Source: Planctomycetota bacterium (GTDB lineage: Bacteria; Planctomycetota; Planctomycetia; JALXBF01). From it: DNA of 55,891 nucleotides. The notes under the pieces were generated by a model. The model made no database searches. It saw only the letters and a program-made list of their open reading frames with translations, and was not told the origin of the DNA. The stretch is from contig JALXBF010000104.1 of the NCBI GenBank assembly GCA_026991575.1, forward strand, positions 1 to 55,891, given 5' to 3'. Positions 45,467 through 54,998 of this stretch are shown in pieces; position 1 is the first letter of the stretch, and every line of letters starts with the position of its first letter. Position numbers and translations under genes: made by a program.

Positions 45467-46783
45467 ATGAAGATCGCCGTCTTTGGCACTGGCTATGTCG
45501 GTTGCGTGACGGCTGCGTGTCTGGCACGCGATGGCCATCAGGTTATCGGTGTTGATATCGACACGTTCAAGGTGGCGCAGATCAACAGTGGCGAAAGCCC
45601 GGTCGAAGAGCCCGGTCTTGGGAAACTCATCGAACAGGCCGTCGCAGCCGGGAGACTGAAGGCTACCACAAACGCTCGCGAAGCGGTCGCGGCCACCGAG
45701 CTTGCACTCGTCACCGTGGGCACCCCCTCGAACGGTGACGGATCAGTTTCCACTCAGGCCGTGCTGCGGGTGACCGAATCCATCGGTGAGGCCCTCCGCG
45801 ACCTGCAGAAACCGTACGGCGTCGTGATCCGCTCGACGCTGCTTCCCGGTGTCCTCGAGGAGCAAGTCATCCCCCGGCTGATGGCAACCATCGAACCGGG
45901 CTTCCCCGGTGAGGAATACCCCGAGACCGTCTGGGTGGCTAACAATCCCGAGTTCCTGCGCGAGACGACGGCCATCCGGGACTACGACGAGCCCCCGTTC
46001 ATCCTGGTCGGTGCCGACGAACCGTGGCAGGCAGAGACCGTGTTCCGCCTGTATGAACGGGTCAAGGCTCCACGGTTCGCCACGGACACACGCACAGCAG
46101 CACTGGTCAAGTACGCGTGCAACGCGTTCCATGCCGTCAAGGTGGCGTTTGCCAATGAAATCGGCGCGTTGGCCCGCGAGCTGGGCGCGGACGGCCACGT
46201 GGTCATGGATTTGCTGTGTCGCGATACGAAGCTGAACATCTCCCCGGCCTATCTCCGCCCCGGATTCGCCTTCGGTGGCTCGTGCTTGCCTAAGGACCTG
46301 CGTGCACTGGTCCGTTGCGCCGAGCTGCACGCCGTCCGGCTGCCGATGCTGTCAGCCGTGCTGCCTTCGAATGAGGAGCATCTGGAGCGAGCGGTCCGGC
46401 TGATCCGCGAACGGGGCGTTCGACGGATCGGCATGGCCGGATTGAGCTTCAAGGCTGGTACGGACGACCTCCGCGAGAGTCCTCAGGTGACCCTTGCCGA
46501 GATCCTTGTGGGCAAGGGTTACGACCTGCGCATCTGGGATCCACACGTCCAGGTGACGCGGCTTCGAGGCCAGAACCGGGCCTACATCGACCGGCACCTT
46601 CCTCACCTGGCCGCCCTGCTAGTCGAGACGCCGGAGCAGCTGCTGGAGCACGCCGAGCTGCTGGTGCTGGCTACGGGCGTGGCCGATCAACTGGACCTGG
46701 ACGGATTTCACGGGCCTGTGCTTGACCTGCGAGTCGACCTCTGTCGCCCGCCACGCCGCGCGGCAGCTGGTTCGCCGGTGTAG
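45467..46783 (+). CDS. nucleotide-sugar 6-dehydrogenase, GDP-mannose (AlgD-like) type
   Basis: A 438-residue NAD-dependent dehydrogenase that oxidises a nucleotide hexose twice to the uronic acid. The Rossmann start is KIAVFGTGYVGCVTA. The catalytic block GFAFGGSCLPKDLRAL contains Cys273, preceded by CRDTKLNISPAYLRP. That wording is closer to GDP-mannose dehydrogenases than to typical UDP-glucose enzymes, so GDP-mannuronate is the more likely product, though UDP-glucuronate cannot be excluded. The third domain has GLSFKAGTDDLRESP. The ATG at 45467 coincides with the Rossmann start; the frame opens at 45326 inside the previous gene. It supplies precursor for the polysaccharide made by this cluster. 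Confidence 0.85.
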   Translation: MKIAVFGTGYVGCVTAACLARDGHQVIGVDIDTFKVAQINSGESPVEEPGLGKLIEQAVAAGRLKATTNAREAVAATELALVTVGTPSNGDGSVSTQAVLRVTESIGEALRDLQKPYGVVIRSTLLPGVLEEQVIPRLMATIEPGFPGEEYPETVWVANNPEFLRETTAIRDYDEPPFILVGADEPWQAETVFRLYERVKAPRFATDTRTAALVKYACNAFHAVKVAFANEIGALARELGADGHVVMDLLCRDTKLNISPAYLRPGFAFGGSCLPKDLRALVRCAELHAVRLPMLSAVLPSNEEHLERAVRLIRERGVRRIGMAGLSFKAGTDDLRESPQVTLAEILVGKGYDLRIWDPHVQVTRLRGQNRAYIDRHLPHLAALLVETPEQLLEHAELLVLATGVADQLDLDGFHGPVLDLRVDLCRPPRRAAAGSPV

Positions 46784-46786
46784 TCA

Positions 46787-49342
46787 GTGCCCCACGATCT
46801 CGCCTCACCCGTCATGGTTTCCCTGCCCAAGTTGGCTCGGCTGTCAGTTGCCGAAGCGCGCGCTCGGCTGGAAGAAAAGCTTTCCACCGCGCGCGAGCGG
46901 CTCCGGCCGTGCCGCGACGGGGTTCGCTTCGATCCCGACCGCTTCCGCCGAAACCTCCGGCGGTTGCTACCAGGAGCGAACCCGGGGGCGATCCGTGCCC
47001 TGGAGCAGCAACATTCCGATTTCGTCGCTCGCATCGCGGACCGAGTCCGCACGCGGGTCGATCAGATCGAAAGCAACCGACTTCACCTGCTGTGGCATCC
47101 GGCAGACCTTACGCCCCCCGTTGACTGGCACCGCGACCCGAAGGTGCCATCATTCCGCTGGCCCGCCGATCGCTTCTACGCGGACATCGACTATCACGCT
47201 GCGGACGTTCCCGATGTGAAGTTCGTCTGGGAGCTGAACCGGCACCAGTTCTTCGCTGATCTCGGAGCGGACTGGTTGATCCGGCAGCGTGCCGCATCCG
47301 CAGACCGGCTGCGGCAGTACCTGCTGAGCTGGATCGATCAGAACCCGCCTTATCACGGAGTCAACTGGACCAGTGCCCTGGAAGTAGCCGTCAGAGCCAT
47401 CAGCTGGCTGTGGTCGCTAGCCCAGACGGCCGACTGGTCTGGATGGACGGAAGGCGACCTTACACGCATCGCCCACTGCCTGACAGACCACGCTCGGTAC
47501 CTCGTCCGGCACCTGTCGCTGTATTCCAGCCCGTACAACCATCTGATGGGCGAGGCGGCCGGGCTGTACTGGATCGGGCAGGGACTCCGAGGGCTGGTGC
47601 CCGAGGCCAAACGCTGGCGCGAACGCGCTGCATGGGTTTTCAGACGCTATGCGAACGATCAGTTCGGACCGGATGGGTTTACTGTCGAACAGGCTACCGG
47701 ATACCACTTCTTCACGCTTGGATTCCTGGTGCTGGTGCAGCAAACCGCGGAGCGACTGGCCGACGGACGGCTTGCCGAACTGCTGAGGCCGGTGGTCCAT
47801 CGAGCCTTCCGAGCTGGCGCGGCCTTCGCTGGCCCGGACGGCCGCTGGCCGGCGATCGGAGACATCGACCTCGCACGGTCCTTGCCTGTCATTCACCCGA
47901 ACCTAGACGAATTCTGGGACTTCCGCTCGTTGTGCAACCTCGGGGCGGTCTTGTTCGAGGATCCGGAAATCTACTTCCCGGAGGCTGGGCCGTCGGAGGA
48001 AGCCTACTGGTTGCTGGGGCCGAAATCGGTCGAAGCCTACAGGAGACTCGAGGCCAGAGCAGTCCCAGTCGCTAAGGCCTCACCGCTGAGGCCAATCGGG
48101 CTGTGTTCTCCCGTGATCTGGTCGCGAGGCGACAGCACAAAGCCGGGTCGGAAAGCCCGGGTTGGGTATGCACACTACGGTGGAAGGTTTCTGCTGGATT
48201 GCGCTCCGATCGCCGGAGGGCTCTTTCCGGACGACACACCATCGGCCGCTCACGGTCACCTGGACCTGCTTCAGGTTCTCGTGTGGCTGGATGGAAAGCC
48301 GGTGGTCGTCGATACCGGGATGACCAGCTACCGTCGTGAGCACCCGCTGTTTCGTTACCAGCGTTCGGCGGCCGGCCACAACACCATTGAGGTCGTGGGC
48401 TGCCCGTGGGCGGAATACGCTGGCGGGCTGGCGTGGCGGCGAGCCATCCAGCCGGATCGACTGGATCTGAGGTATCTGTTCAGCGAGGAGTTGGGCGTGG
48501 CAACCGCCGAGATACGCCTTCCCGGCGGTGGGCGGCTGCGCCGCACGGTCGCATCGTTTGCCTCCGACGGCATCTGGGTCGTGGATGAGCTTCGCACGGG
48601 CCCGAAACTCAGTACGGTCGATCGTCCCGATCGGCCGTCAAACCGGTTCCAGCACCTGTATTCGTCCCGGCGGGAACGCCCAAAGACACCGCCGGCTCGC
48701 AGCACACAGCGGGCAAGTACCGAGTTCGCGTCGCGACGACCGTGCGACCCACGCGAGCTACGCTGGTACTGGCACCCGGCGGAGACCGTGGACAGCTTTG
48801 ACGGGGACCCGTCGGCCGTGTTGGCCGCCAACCGCAATGCCGGCAGTAACCGCCGCAACGGCAACCTGATTTCGCCTTCCATGATGCCGCGCGTCCTGCG
48901 TGCTCGTTGGGGCGGCGTCATGTGCCGTGTCTGGATGGGGGGCTGGGACCAGGTTCGCACTGAGCATTGCCTCGCCAAGGACGACGAGTCCGATCCCGCA
49001 GGCTGGAGGTCGCTCGGCTACGGTCATCAGCAACCCGGGTCGCAGATTTCGATCGCCGCACGGCCGACGTCTCGGCACGCCGTCGCCGTCACGTGGTTCG
49101 GGCTGAACGAACCGCGGGCGGCCCTGCGTATCGGTCCGTACGAGTTCGACCTTGGCCTGCGGGTACCAGCAGTGGAACGATTCGGGATCCACAGTCCTGG
49201 CGAGGAGATGACCTGGTTCCTGCCGGACGGCGCGCAGTGGGTGGTGGCACTCGCAGTCGGCAACATAGCCGCGTGTTCTGAGCGGGCCGTTGCGGTCGAG
49301 GGCGTCGGCGAACTCACCGTGCTGCGCTGGAGCGTCCCGTAA
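46787..49342 (+). CDS. heparinase II/III-family protein
   Basis: An 851-residue polysaccharide-lyase-like protein. The N-terminal half is an (alpha/alpha) toroid with VWELNRHQFFADLGADWL, VNWTSALEVAVRAISWLWSL, SSPYNHLMGEAAGLYWIG and VEQATGYHFFTLGF. The C-terminal half is the heparinase II/III beta-sandwich with SAAHGHLDLLQVLVWLDGKP (HGH motif), VDTGMTSYRRE and RSAAGHNTIEV. Such proteins cleave uronic-acid polymers by beta-elimination and are common in exopolysaccharide clusters, where they trim or release product. No signal peptide is obvious. The start is GTG, three bases after the stop of the dehydrogenase gene; an ATG at 46814 is possible. Confidence 0.85.
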   Translation: MPHDLASPVMVSLPKLARLSVAEARARLEEKLSTARERLRPCRDGVRFDPDRFRRNLRRLLPGANPGAIRALEQQHSDFVARIADRVRTRVDQIESNRLHLLWHPADLTPPVDWHRDPKVPSFRWPADRFYADIDYHAADVPDVKFVWELNRHQFFADLGADWLIRQRAASADRLRQYLLSWIDQNPPYHGVNWTSALEVAVRAISWLWSLAQTADWSGWTEGDLTRIAHCLTDHARYLVRHLSLYSSPYNHLMGEAAGLYWIGQGLRGLVPEAKRWRERAAWVFRRYANDQFGPDGFTVEQATGYHFFTLGFLVLVQQTAERLADGRLAELLRPVVHRAFRAGAAFAGPDGRWPAIGDIDLARSLPVIHPNLDEFWDFRSLCNLGAVLFEDPEIYFPEAGPSEEAYWLLGPKSVEAYRRLEARAVPVAKASPLRPIGLCSPVIWSRGDSTKPGRKARVGYAHYGGRFLLDCAPIAGGLFPDDTPSAAHGHLDLLQVLVWLDGKPVVVDTGMTSYRREHPLFRYQRSAAGHNTIEVVGCPWAEYAGGLAWRRAIQPDRLDLRYLFSEELGVATAEIRLPGGGRLRRTVASFASDGIWVVDELRTGPKLSTVDRPDRPSNRFQHLYSSRRERPKTPPARSTQRASTEFASRRPCDPRELRWYWHPAETVDSFDGDPSAVLAANRNAGSNRRNGNLISPSMMPRVLRARWGGVMCRVWMGGWDQVRTEHCLAKDDESDPAGWRSLGYGHQQPGSQISIAARPTSRHAVAVTWFGLNEPRAALRIGPYEFDLGLRVPAVERFGIHSPGEEMTWFLPDGAQWVVALAVGNIAACSERAVAVEGVGELTVLRWSVP

Positions 49343-49479
49343 ACGTCCACATCAGCGCATCCGTAGTGCGGGTCGATCCGATCGGCTTGATCGGGGCCAG
49401 ATTCCGTCCGGTTGCCAGACCTACCGCTAACACGAAACCAATACTCCTCAATAGCCAAACGCCCCCACCGACGTACCCG

Positions 49480-50409
49480 ATGCTAAACGCGTTCACGGTT
49501 GACGTCGAGGATTACTTCCATGCCGCGAACCTTGCGGTACCACCACGCGATTGGGAGACGCTGCCCCAGCGAGTTGTCCCCAACACATTGAAACTCCTCG
49601 AACTGCTGGCTGAGCACGGTGTGAAGGCGACTTTCTTCGTGCTCGGCTGGGTGGCGAAGCGCTACCCTCACCTGGTGCGCGAAGTCGATCGAGCCGGCCA
49701 CGAAATCGGCAGCCACAGTTTCTGGCACCGCTACGTGTACGAGCTGTCGCCGGAGGAATTCCGCAGGGATCTGCGCGAGAGCCGGGCGGTGCTGGAGGAC
49801 CTGACGGGCAAGCCGGTGACGGCTTTTCGCGCACCGACGTTCTCGATCACAGACCGGTCCCTGTGGGCGCTGGACGTCTTGGCTGAGGAAGGATTCACGC
49901 TGGATTCGAGCATTTTCCCGATCCATCATGACCGTTACGGCATTCCGCACGCCCCGGCAGAGCCGTTTGATGTGTTGACTGCTTCGGGAAGGATCCGCGA
50001 GGTTCCCCCGGGCGTGTGTCGGCTGGGATCGGGAAGGCTTGGATCTGGGCTGAATTTTCCGATCGGCGGCGGAGGGTATTTCCGGTTGCTTCCGGTTCGG
50101 CTGTTTGTCTCGTTGGTACGTCGCGTGAACGAGGTGGAAAAGCGGCCGGTGGTGTTTTACCTCCATCCGTGGGAGCTGGATCCGCATCAGCCCTGTCTGG
50201 CCACCGGCGTACTCAACCGCTGGCGTCAACGTCAGGGCCTGAGCAGCTGCCTCCCCAAACTCCGCCGCCTTCTGCGCACCTTCCCCTTCGGGCCCCTCAC
50301 TGCCATTACCGCACCCGCTCGCACACTCGTCCCGGACGACCTGCAGGGGCGTCTTAACGGCAAGCCCGTTTTGGCTACGGCTCCGTTCACCGTCAGGGTG
50401 CTTGGCTGA
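49480..50409 (+). CDS. XrtA-type polysaccharide deacetylase (NodB + DUF3473-like)
   Basis: A protein of about 309 residues removing N- or O-acetyl groups from the polymer. The NodB metal site starts with LNAFTVDVEDYFHA (Asp8, Glu10, Asp11). It continues in AGHEIGSHSFWHRYVYELS (His79, His83) and FRAPTFSIT. The C-terminal part (FPIGGGGYFRLLPVRLF, VVFYLHPWELDPHQP) matches the DUF3473 tail of deacetylases linked to exosortase (XrtA) loci. The start is ATG at 49480; 38 upstream in-frame codons look non-coding. It lies about 140 bp after the heparinase gene. Its presence predicts an exosortase elsewhere in this genome. Confidence 0.85.
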   Translation: MLNAFTVDVEDYFHAANLAVPPRDWETLPQRVVPNTLKLLELLAEHGVKATFFVLGWVAKRYPHLVREVDRAGHEIGSHSFWHRYVYELSPEEFRRDLRESRAVLEDLTGKPVTAFRAPTFSITDRSLWALDVLAEEGFTLDSSIFPIHHDRYGIPHAPAEPFDVLTASGRIREVPPGVCRLGSGRLGSGLNFPIGGGGYFRLLPVRLFVSLVRRVNEVEKRPVVFYLHPWELDPHQPCLATGVLNRWRQRQGLSSCLPKLRRLLRTFPFGPLTAITAPARTLVPDDLQGRLNGKPVLATAPFTVRVLG

Positions 50410-50648
50410 GGGCGGCAGAAGAGCTGCGTTGGGCAGGCGCCGACAGAAACGCTGGATCGGGTAACCGGGGGGCCTGGTTCGGTAGCACGGGGGCGGCGCA
50501 TTTCACGGCGCAACAATGTGCGCGTATCGCGTTTCCCGCGCGATCGAACGTGGGGAACCCGGACGCGGGGAAAAGGCAAAGGCCAGTGGCTGCTTTCCAT
50601 CGATGCGCGGTGCCCGTAGAGAACCACAACGTGGGGCGAACCGAGAGC

Positions 50649-51524
50649 ATGCACCGAGACGTCCGTTGGCTTGTACTTGACCAGTGGGTTGAGGGTGACG
50701 GTGAGTTTCTTAGGCGCTACCGGACACCAGGTTGGAAGAGCGTGATGGACCTGGGACTGGGGATCCCGTTGTTCCTGGTGTCGCTGCCTTTGATGCTGGT
50801 GATCGCCATTCTCGTGCGCCTGACCTCCAGAGGGCCTGCTCTGTTTACTCAGGAGCGGGTTGGTGAGCGTGGCCGCATCTACACGCTATACAAGTTTCGG
50901 TCGATGAGAGTGGATGCGGAGGCAAAAACGGGGCCACGGTGGGCAACGCAAGACGACCCTCGCCAGACGCCGCTCGGCCGGTACCTACGGAAACTCCATC
51001 TAGACGAGCTGCCGAATCTCTGGAATGTCCTACGCGGCGAGATGTCGCTTGTCGGCCCCCGCCCTGAGCGCCCGCCCTTTGTGCGCACGCTGGCGGCTAC
51101 GATACCGGGTTATGTGAATCGGTTAGCGGTCCGGCCAGGAATCACGGGGCTTGCTCAGATCCTGCTACCGCCGGACACGTGCACGGACGATGTACGAAGG
51201 AAACTCGTCGTTGATATGTACTACATCCAGAACCAGAGTGTAACTTTGGATCTCAAGATCCTCGCTGTGACGTTCCTTAGGCTGTGCCGGGTTCCGCTAT
51301 CCTGGTGCTTATGGCTGACTCGCTTACCTTCGCTCGAGGATATAGGTGTGCCTAATAGGGAAGAAAGACGAGAGGACACGTGTCGGGCCGCAGGAAGGGA
51401 AACAGATGCGTCCGCAGACCAGAGTTTGGGAGGCGCGCGTAGGTCTCTATGGCGTTGTCAAGGTGGACCGGCGGACGCATCCGGAACGGAAATCCTGGCT
51501 CACAGGCACCCGGATCAGGGGTGA
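50649..51524 (+). CDS. priming sugar transferase (undecaprenyl-phosphate phosphoglycosyltransferase)
   Basis: A protein of about 291 residues of the bacterial sugar-transferase family that starts polysaccharide repeat units by moving a phospho-sugar onto undecaprenyl phosphate. A re-entrant hydrophobic segment (VMDLGLGIPLFLVSLPLML) precedes SRGPALFTQERVGERG, YKFRSMRVDA, and the catalytic stretch LHLDELPNLWNVLRGEMS followed by LVGPRPERP. The later RPGITGLAQIL and DMYYIQNQSVTLDLKIL blocks are present. The N-terminal multi-span part of WbaP-type enzymes is absent. The last 45 or so residues after SLEDIGVP are unusually charged and may be read-through into non-coding sequence. The start is ATG at 50649. 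Confidence 0.85.
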   Translation: MHRDVRWLVLDQWVEGDGEFLRRYRTPGWKSVMDLGLGIPLFLVSLPLMLVIAILVRLTSRGPALFTQERVGERGRIYTLYKFRSMRVDAEAKTGPRWATQDDPRQTPLGRYLRKLHLDELPNLWNVLRGEMSLVGPRPERPPFVRTLAATIPGYVNRLAVRPGITGLAQILLPPDTCTDDVRRKLVVDMYYIQNQSVTLDLKILAVTFLRLCRVPLSWCLWLTRLPSLEDIGVPNREERREDTCRAAGRETDASADQSLGGARRSLWRCQGGPADASGTEILAHRHPDQG

Positions 51525-51879
51525 GAGATGATGTTCGGGAACACGGTTCGCCTTTCGTGACATCGATCCTGATCAGATTCTGAGCGTAGGGTGGGGAGGC
51601 CAATTGAGCCAGTGCAGAAGGTACTGTGCCCGAATCACCACACTTGGCCCCTGGATTCGTAGCTGACGCGGTAGCGGAGTGCCTACACCCGCCGGCGGAG
51701 GATGGCATGGCCCGGACGATGATGGTTGTTGTTGGGGGGTATCTCCGGAAGATACAGGCCCCAAGTCGTCACTGTGCCAATCGCACCGTCCGCTGGTGAG
51801 CATGCTTGTGCTGGCCTCGTCGTGGGTGCTGTAGGGAACGAGGAGTTCTTAGGCGATAGAGGAGTGGTGCCTTAGGACG
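51525..51879. other. gene-free stretch after the sugar transferase
   Basis: Nothing recognisable. It separates the priming transferase from a run of transposase remnants and is probably mobile-element debris. Confidence 0.35.
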
Positions 51880-52335
51880 GAGAAGTTCTATCCCAAGTGG
51901 TTCAAGCTACCGCATGGGATTCTGTCATATCAAAGATCTGCATGCGTGTTTGAGGTCATAGAGCCAAGGTGGGTGATCGGAGCGTCGACCCGGTGGGGAT
52001 CGGAATTGCATGCACGTCGCGGGGTGGGTGGGCGGCCGTTGGTCGCGATAGACGAACTGGCGTTGTGAGGGGCGCCGCGTGGCCGGCGGTGAGGGGTGCT
52101 GGAGGTAGTGATGGCATGAGCCACGAAGGAGGGCCGTGTGTTGGGCGAGATTGGGGCGAATCGGATTCCAATAAGACAGGCAAGCCCGAATGTAACTGAG
52201 ACGCTTGAAGTGAAGGGCGCCGTCGTCACAGGCGAAGCGGGTCGGTCACATCGCACAAGGGGGTGTGGCGGGCTGCGGGCTGTCATTGGAGGGAAAGCAG
52301 CCGACGGCCTACCAGCCGGTGCAGGAGGAATCTGT
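51880..52335 (+). pseudogene. ISAs1-family transposase remnant
   Basis: Scattered frames match the ISAs1 pattern in order. EKFYPKWFKLPHGILSYQRS is followed by VFEVIEP (family form: LELPHGIPSHDTFGRVFALLDP). IPIRQASP...TLEVKGAVVT follows at about 52157-52230 (family: IPxLLxxLDLxGxIVTxDA). LSLEGKQPTAYQPVQEE is at about 52279-52330 (family: LALKGNQPTLxxxV). Stops and frameshifts separate the blocks, so it cannot be active. Confidence 0.6.
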
Positions 52336-52553
52336 GACCACGGGTCGAACTGGACACCTGTCCAGATCTCCGATCTGTTTCCGCGCAGGAGCGTGCGCAT
52401 GGCCGTAGCGAGCGTCGTAGCGCGAAGACAGCGCCGGCACCGTCGGAGAGTCGCGCGCTGCCTGGCCGGGGCGATGTCGGGGCGATGAACACACTCACCC
52501 TCGTAAACATACTCATCGGTGCCTAGCGTCCGGCCCAAACGACCACCCCTCCT

Positions 52554-52990
52554 AGCCCCTCATGAGATTCCGCTGCAGCTTGCTCTCATCTCCAAACACC
52601 ACCATCTCGTCCACCCCACCCTCTGCAGCTGCCGCTGGATGTGCCGTAACCCGCGCAATGCGCGCCACTTAGGTCACGGCCTGACAACAGACTGCTTCGA
52701 TTGCACCCAGCGAATACCCAGTCCCCGCAGATAACGCCACATCGTCGCTAGCGGCACCCGCACCACCAAACGATCCGCCGCCAGCCGAACAAACCGTCTC
52801 ACTGTCCAGTAGTTCCAGTCATAACCAAACGCCCACCGTCCCTGCCGCGCTGTCTAGCAGCAACCTGGCAAACTCTGCCATCAAGCGCTTCGGCCGGTCC
52901 CGAGCGCGCCGCCCGTCGGACAAAGCCTCGCGAGCTTTCTGGATTAGACGCTCCGTCGCCACCGGAAAAACTGATCACTGCGGCTAAGCG
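52554..52990 (-). pseudogene. IS630-family transposase remnant
   Basis: On the minus strand the frames give, in order, ERLIQKAREALSDGRRARDR, KRLMAEFARLLLDSAA, YDWNYWTVRRFVRLAADRL, LATMWRYLRGLGIRWVQSK, a stop, and DEMVVFGDESKLQRNL. This is the order of IS630-type proteins: the HTH/winged helix region with GYDxxxWTxRR and TVWRxLRRLGxRW, then the VxFxDE catalytic block. At least two frameshifts and one stop separate them. It sits next to the ISAs1 remnant in the opposite orientation. Confidence 0.65.
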
Positions 52991-53645
52991 GGCCCCTTCC
53001 CCGTAACTCAGCTTGCCCATAGGATAAGGAATCCCAGAGATGGGCATCCGTAGCGTGCCGTCCCTGGTATGTTGGCCCAACCGCTTCGACCGATTCCGCT
53101 CACCACACAGCAGCCAACTCCAACGGCGTTTTAGTGTTCTCTGCCGCGCTCCTCGGCCCACGGCGGCTCCTCCTCGTGATTCTCGCGCCAGCATCCTTGC
53201 ACGGGAGCGACCGAGAAGGAAGCTACTCTGCCCCCCCGACAAGCCAGCGGCCGATTGGCGAGAACCCGGTATGGCCGGACCGACAGAAGCGACGACGGAA
53301 AGGCACCACTTTGGCCGGCCCTAGAGCCACGGGTGTCGTGTGCCCCATGTCGGCCGCGGGGACCAAGTGAAAGAAGGCCTTTCCATGGGCCTCCCGGGCA
53401 CCCGCTGCTGTGCTACGTTGCAGTGTATGCCCCTTACCGCGACGTGGATGGGCGATGCGGCCGACTCGCCCGGGACGCGGACTAGTGCCCATACAGTGTG
53501 CACGCGACTTCGCCGGGCCGCAACCGTATGCGACTATCCGGAGCGACGCAATGCCATGGGCCGCCCCGGTGTCCGGATTCGGTGTTCCTGAGAAGAAGCC
53601 TCGCCGGCGAGGCGACTCTATCACTTTTATCGCAAATTGTCGCAG
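52991..53645. other. gene-free stretch before the polymerase gene
   Basis: Open frames on both strands lack recognisable domains. It is probably debris from the neighbouring transposons and must also hold the promoter of the downstream polymerase gene. No promoter boxes or ribosome site stand out. Confidence 0.35.
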
Positions 53646-54998
53646 ATGAGTCTCACAGCGCTTGCCTGGATCCTGGGCCTCCTTGTCCTAACCATCGGCG
53701 CCGTAGCCCGCTCCAGTTGGGCAATCGGGCTCTACTTCTATACGTTCTTCATGTTACCTGACTTCTGGTGGTGGGGACGCTCCGCCGGGCTGCACGGCTA
53801 CCGGTGGTCGCTAATGAGCGGTGTACTGTCGCTCATCCTCATTTGGGTGCATTGCCGTCGCCGCGGACGCCGGTTTATGAGGGTCGATGGCGCGGTGGAT
53901 CTGTTGGCAATCGCCATCTTAGTGAATGCGACGCTCGTCCATATGTTCCTGGCACCAAACTGGGCTATCAGCCTACATGCCTACCAATACGTGGCGAAGT
54001 TCGTGCTCTTGTACTTCATGATTCGTGATGCCATTGCGACCAGGAAGGACCTGTGGACAGTAATGCTGATGCTGCTCCTCTTCGCTGGCTACATAGGCTA
54101 CGAGGTGACAATCAACGACCGCGGCAATATCCAGCGCGGCCGCCTTGAGGGGGTGGGAGCCCCCGGGGCAAGGGGGGCGAACCAGCTAGCTTGCCTAATG
54201 ATAACGATCCTGCCATTGGTTAGCACGAACCTTATCGGCCCAGGTTGGACGCGTAAGGCATTGACGGTATGCCTTGCACCGCTCGTCTTGAACGTGGTTC
54301 TCGAGGCGAACAGCCGCGGTGGATTTCTAGCCGGCATCGGATCGGCGATCGTCTTCTACCTGATGAGCCCTCGAGGTGCCCGGCGTTATGCTGCATACGG
54401 CTTGTGTGCGGGGGCGATGGCGCTATGGGTGCTGCTCGGTGATCCGAGGATTGTGGAGCGCTTCATGACGACCTTCGTGCCGAGTTGGGAGCGGGACCGG
54501 GCGGCGGCGGAACGTTTGATTCTGTGGCGGGCTGGGCTTGCGATGGTAGCCGACCACCCGTTCGGGTCTGGAGGGGCTGGGTTCAAACTAGTACGCGGCA
54601 GGGCGTACATGCCGGACGTGGGGTTGCAATATAACGTGCGCTCGGTGCACAATGGATATATTAACGAGATGTGCGAGTGGGGGATCCAAGGATTGCTGTT
54701 GAAACTGGGCTTCCTGGGGTTGGCTGCGGTCGGTGCATGGCGGACGTCCAGAATGCTGAGTGCGCGCGGGGAGACGCGGGATGCGCTCGTTGGGGCAGCG
54801 ATCGTGGCGGGAATGGCGGGATTCGGTGTAGCTGCTGTATTTGGGGATTATATGGATGCAGAATGGGGCTACTGGATGGCGGGCTTCGCAGTAGCGTATC
54901 GTAGGATATTTGGTGGAGGTGAGAGGAGAGCCACAGGGAGGACGATCCGACATGTGGCGGAGGTATGGAGGGAGCGGGCTGCTCCGGTTGCGGTGTGA
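53646..54998 (+). CDS. O-antigen ligase/polymerase (Wzy)-like membrane protein
   Basis: A protein of about 450 residues with ten or more membrane segments, of the O-antigen ligase/Wzy type that polymerises or ligates lipid-linked repeat units at the outer face of the membrane. The diagnostic region is the large late loop, where ERLILWRAGLAMVADHPFG is followed by SGGAGF and then VRSVHNGYINEMCEWGIQGL. This matches the family's W..al.m...hPl.G.G...f and vHN.yl....e.G..gl pattern. An earlier EANSRGGFLAGIGSAIVF is also typical. The ATG at 53646 is preferred to a TTG three codons earlier. It is separated from the rest of the polysaccharide cluster by 2.1 kb of transposon debris. Confidence 0.8.
   Translation: MSLTALAWILGLLVLTIGAVARSSWAIGLYFYTFFMLPDFWWWGRSAGLHGYRWSLMSGVLSLILIWVHCRRRGRRFMRVDGAVDLLAIAILVNATLVHMFLAPNWAISLHAYQYVAKFVLLYFMIRDAIATRKDLWTVMLMLLLFAGYIGYEVTINDRGNIQRGRLEGVGAPGARGANQLACLMITILPLVSTNLIGPGWTRKALTVCLAPLVLNVVLEANSRGGFLAGIGSAIVFYLMSPRGARRYAAYGLCAGAMALWVLLGDPRIVERFMTTFVPSWERDRAAAERLILWRAGLAMVADHPFGSGGAGFKLVRGRAYMPDVGLQYNVRSVHNGYINEMCEWGIQGLLLKLGFLGLAAVGAWRTSRMLSARGETRDALVGAAIVAGMAGFGVAAVFGDYMDAEWGYWMAGFAVAYRRIFGGGERRATGRTIRHVAEVWRERAAPVAV

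Noticed and set aside
51930-52538. 202-residue minus-strand open frame
   Set aside because: It is antisense to the ISAs1 remnant. Its sequence is low in complexity and shows no family pattern.
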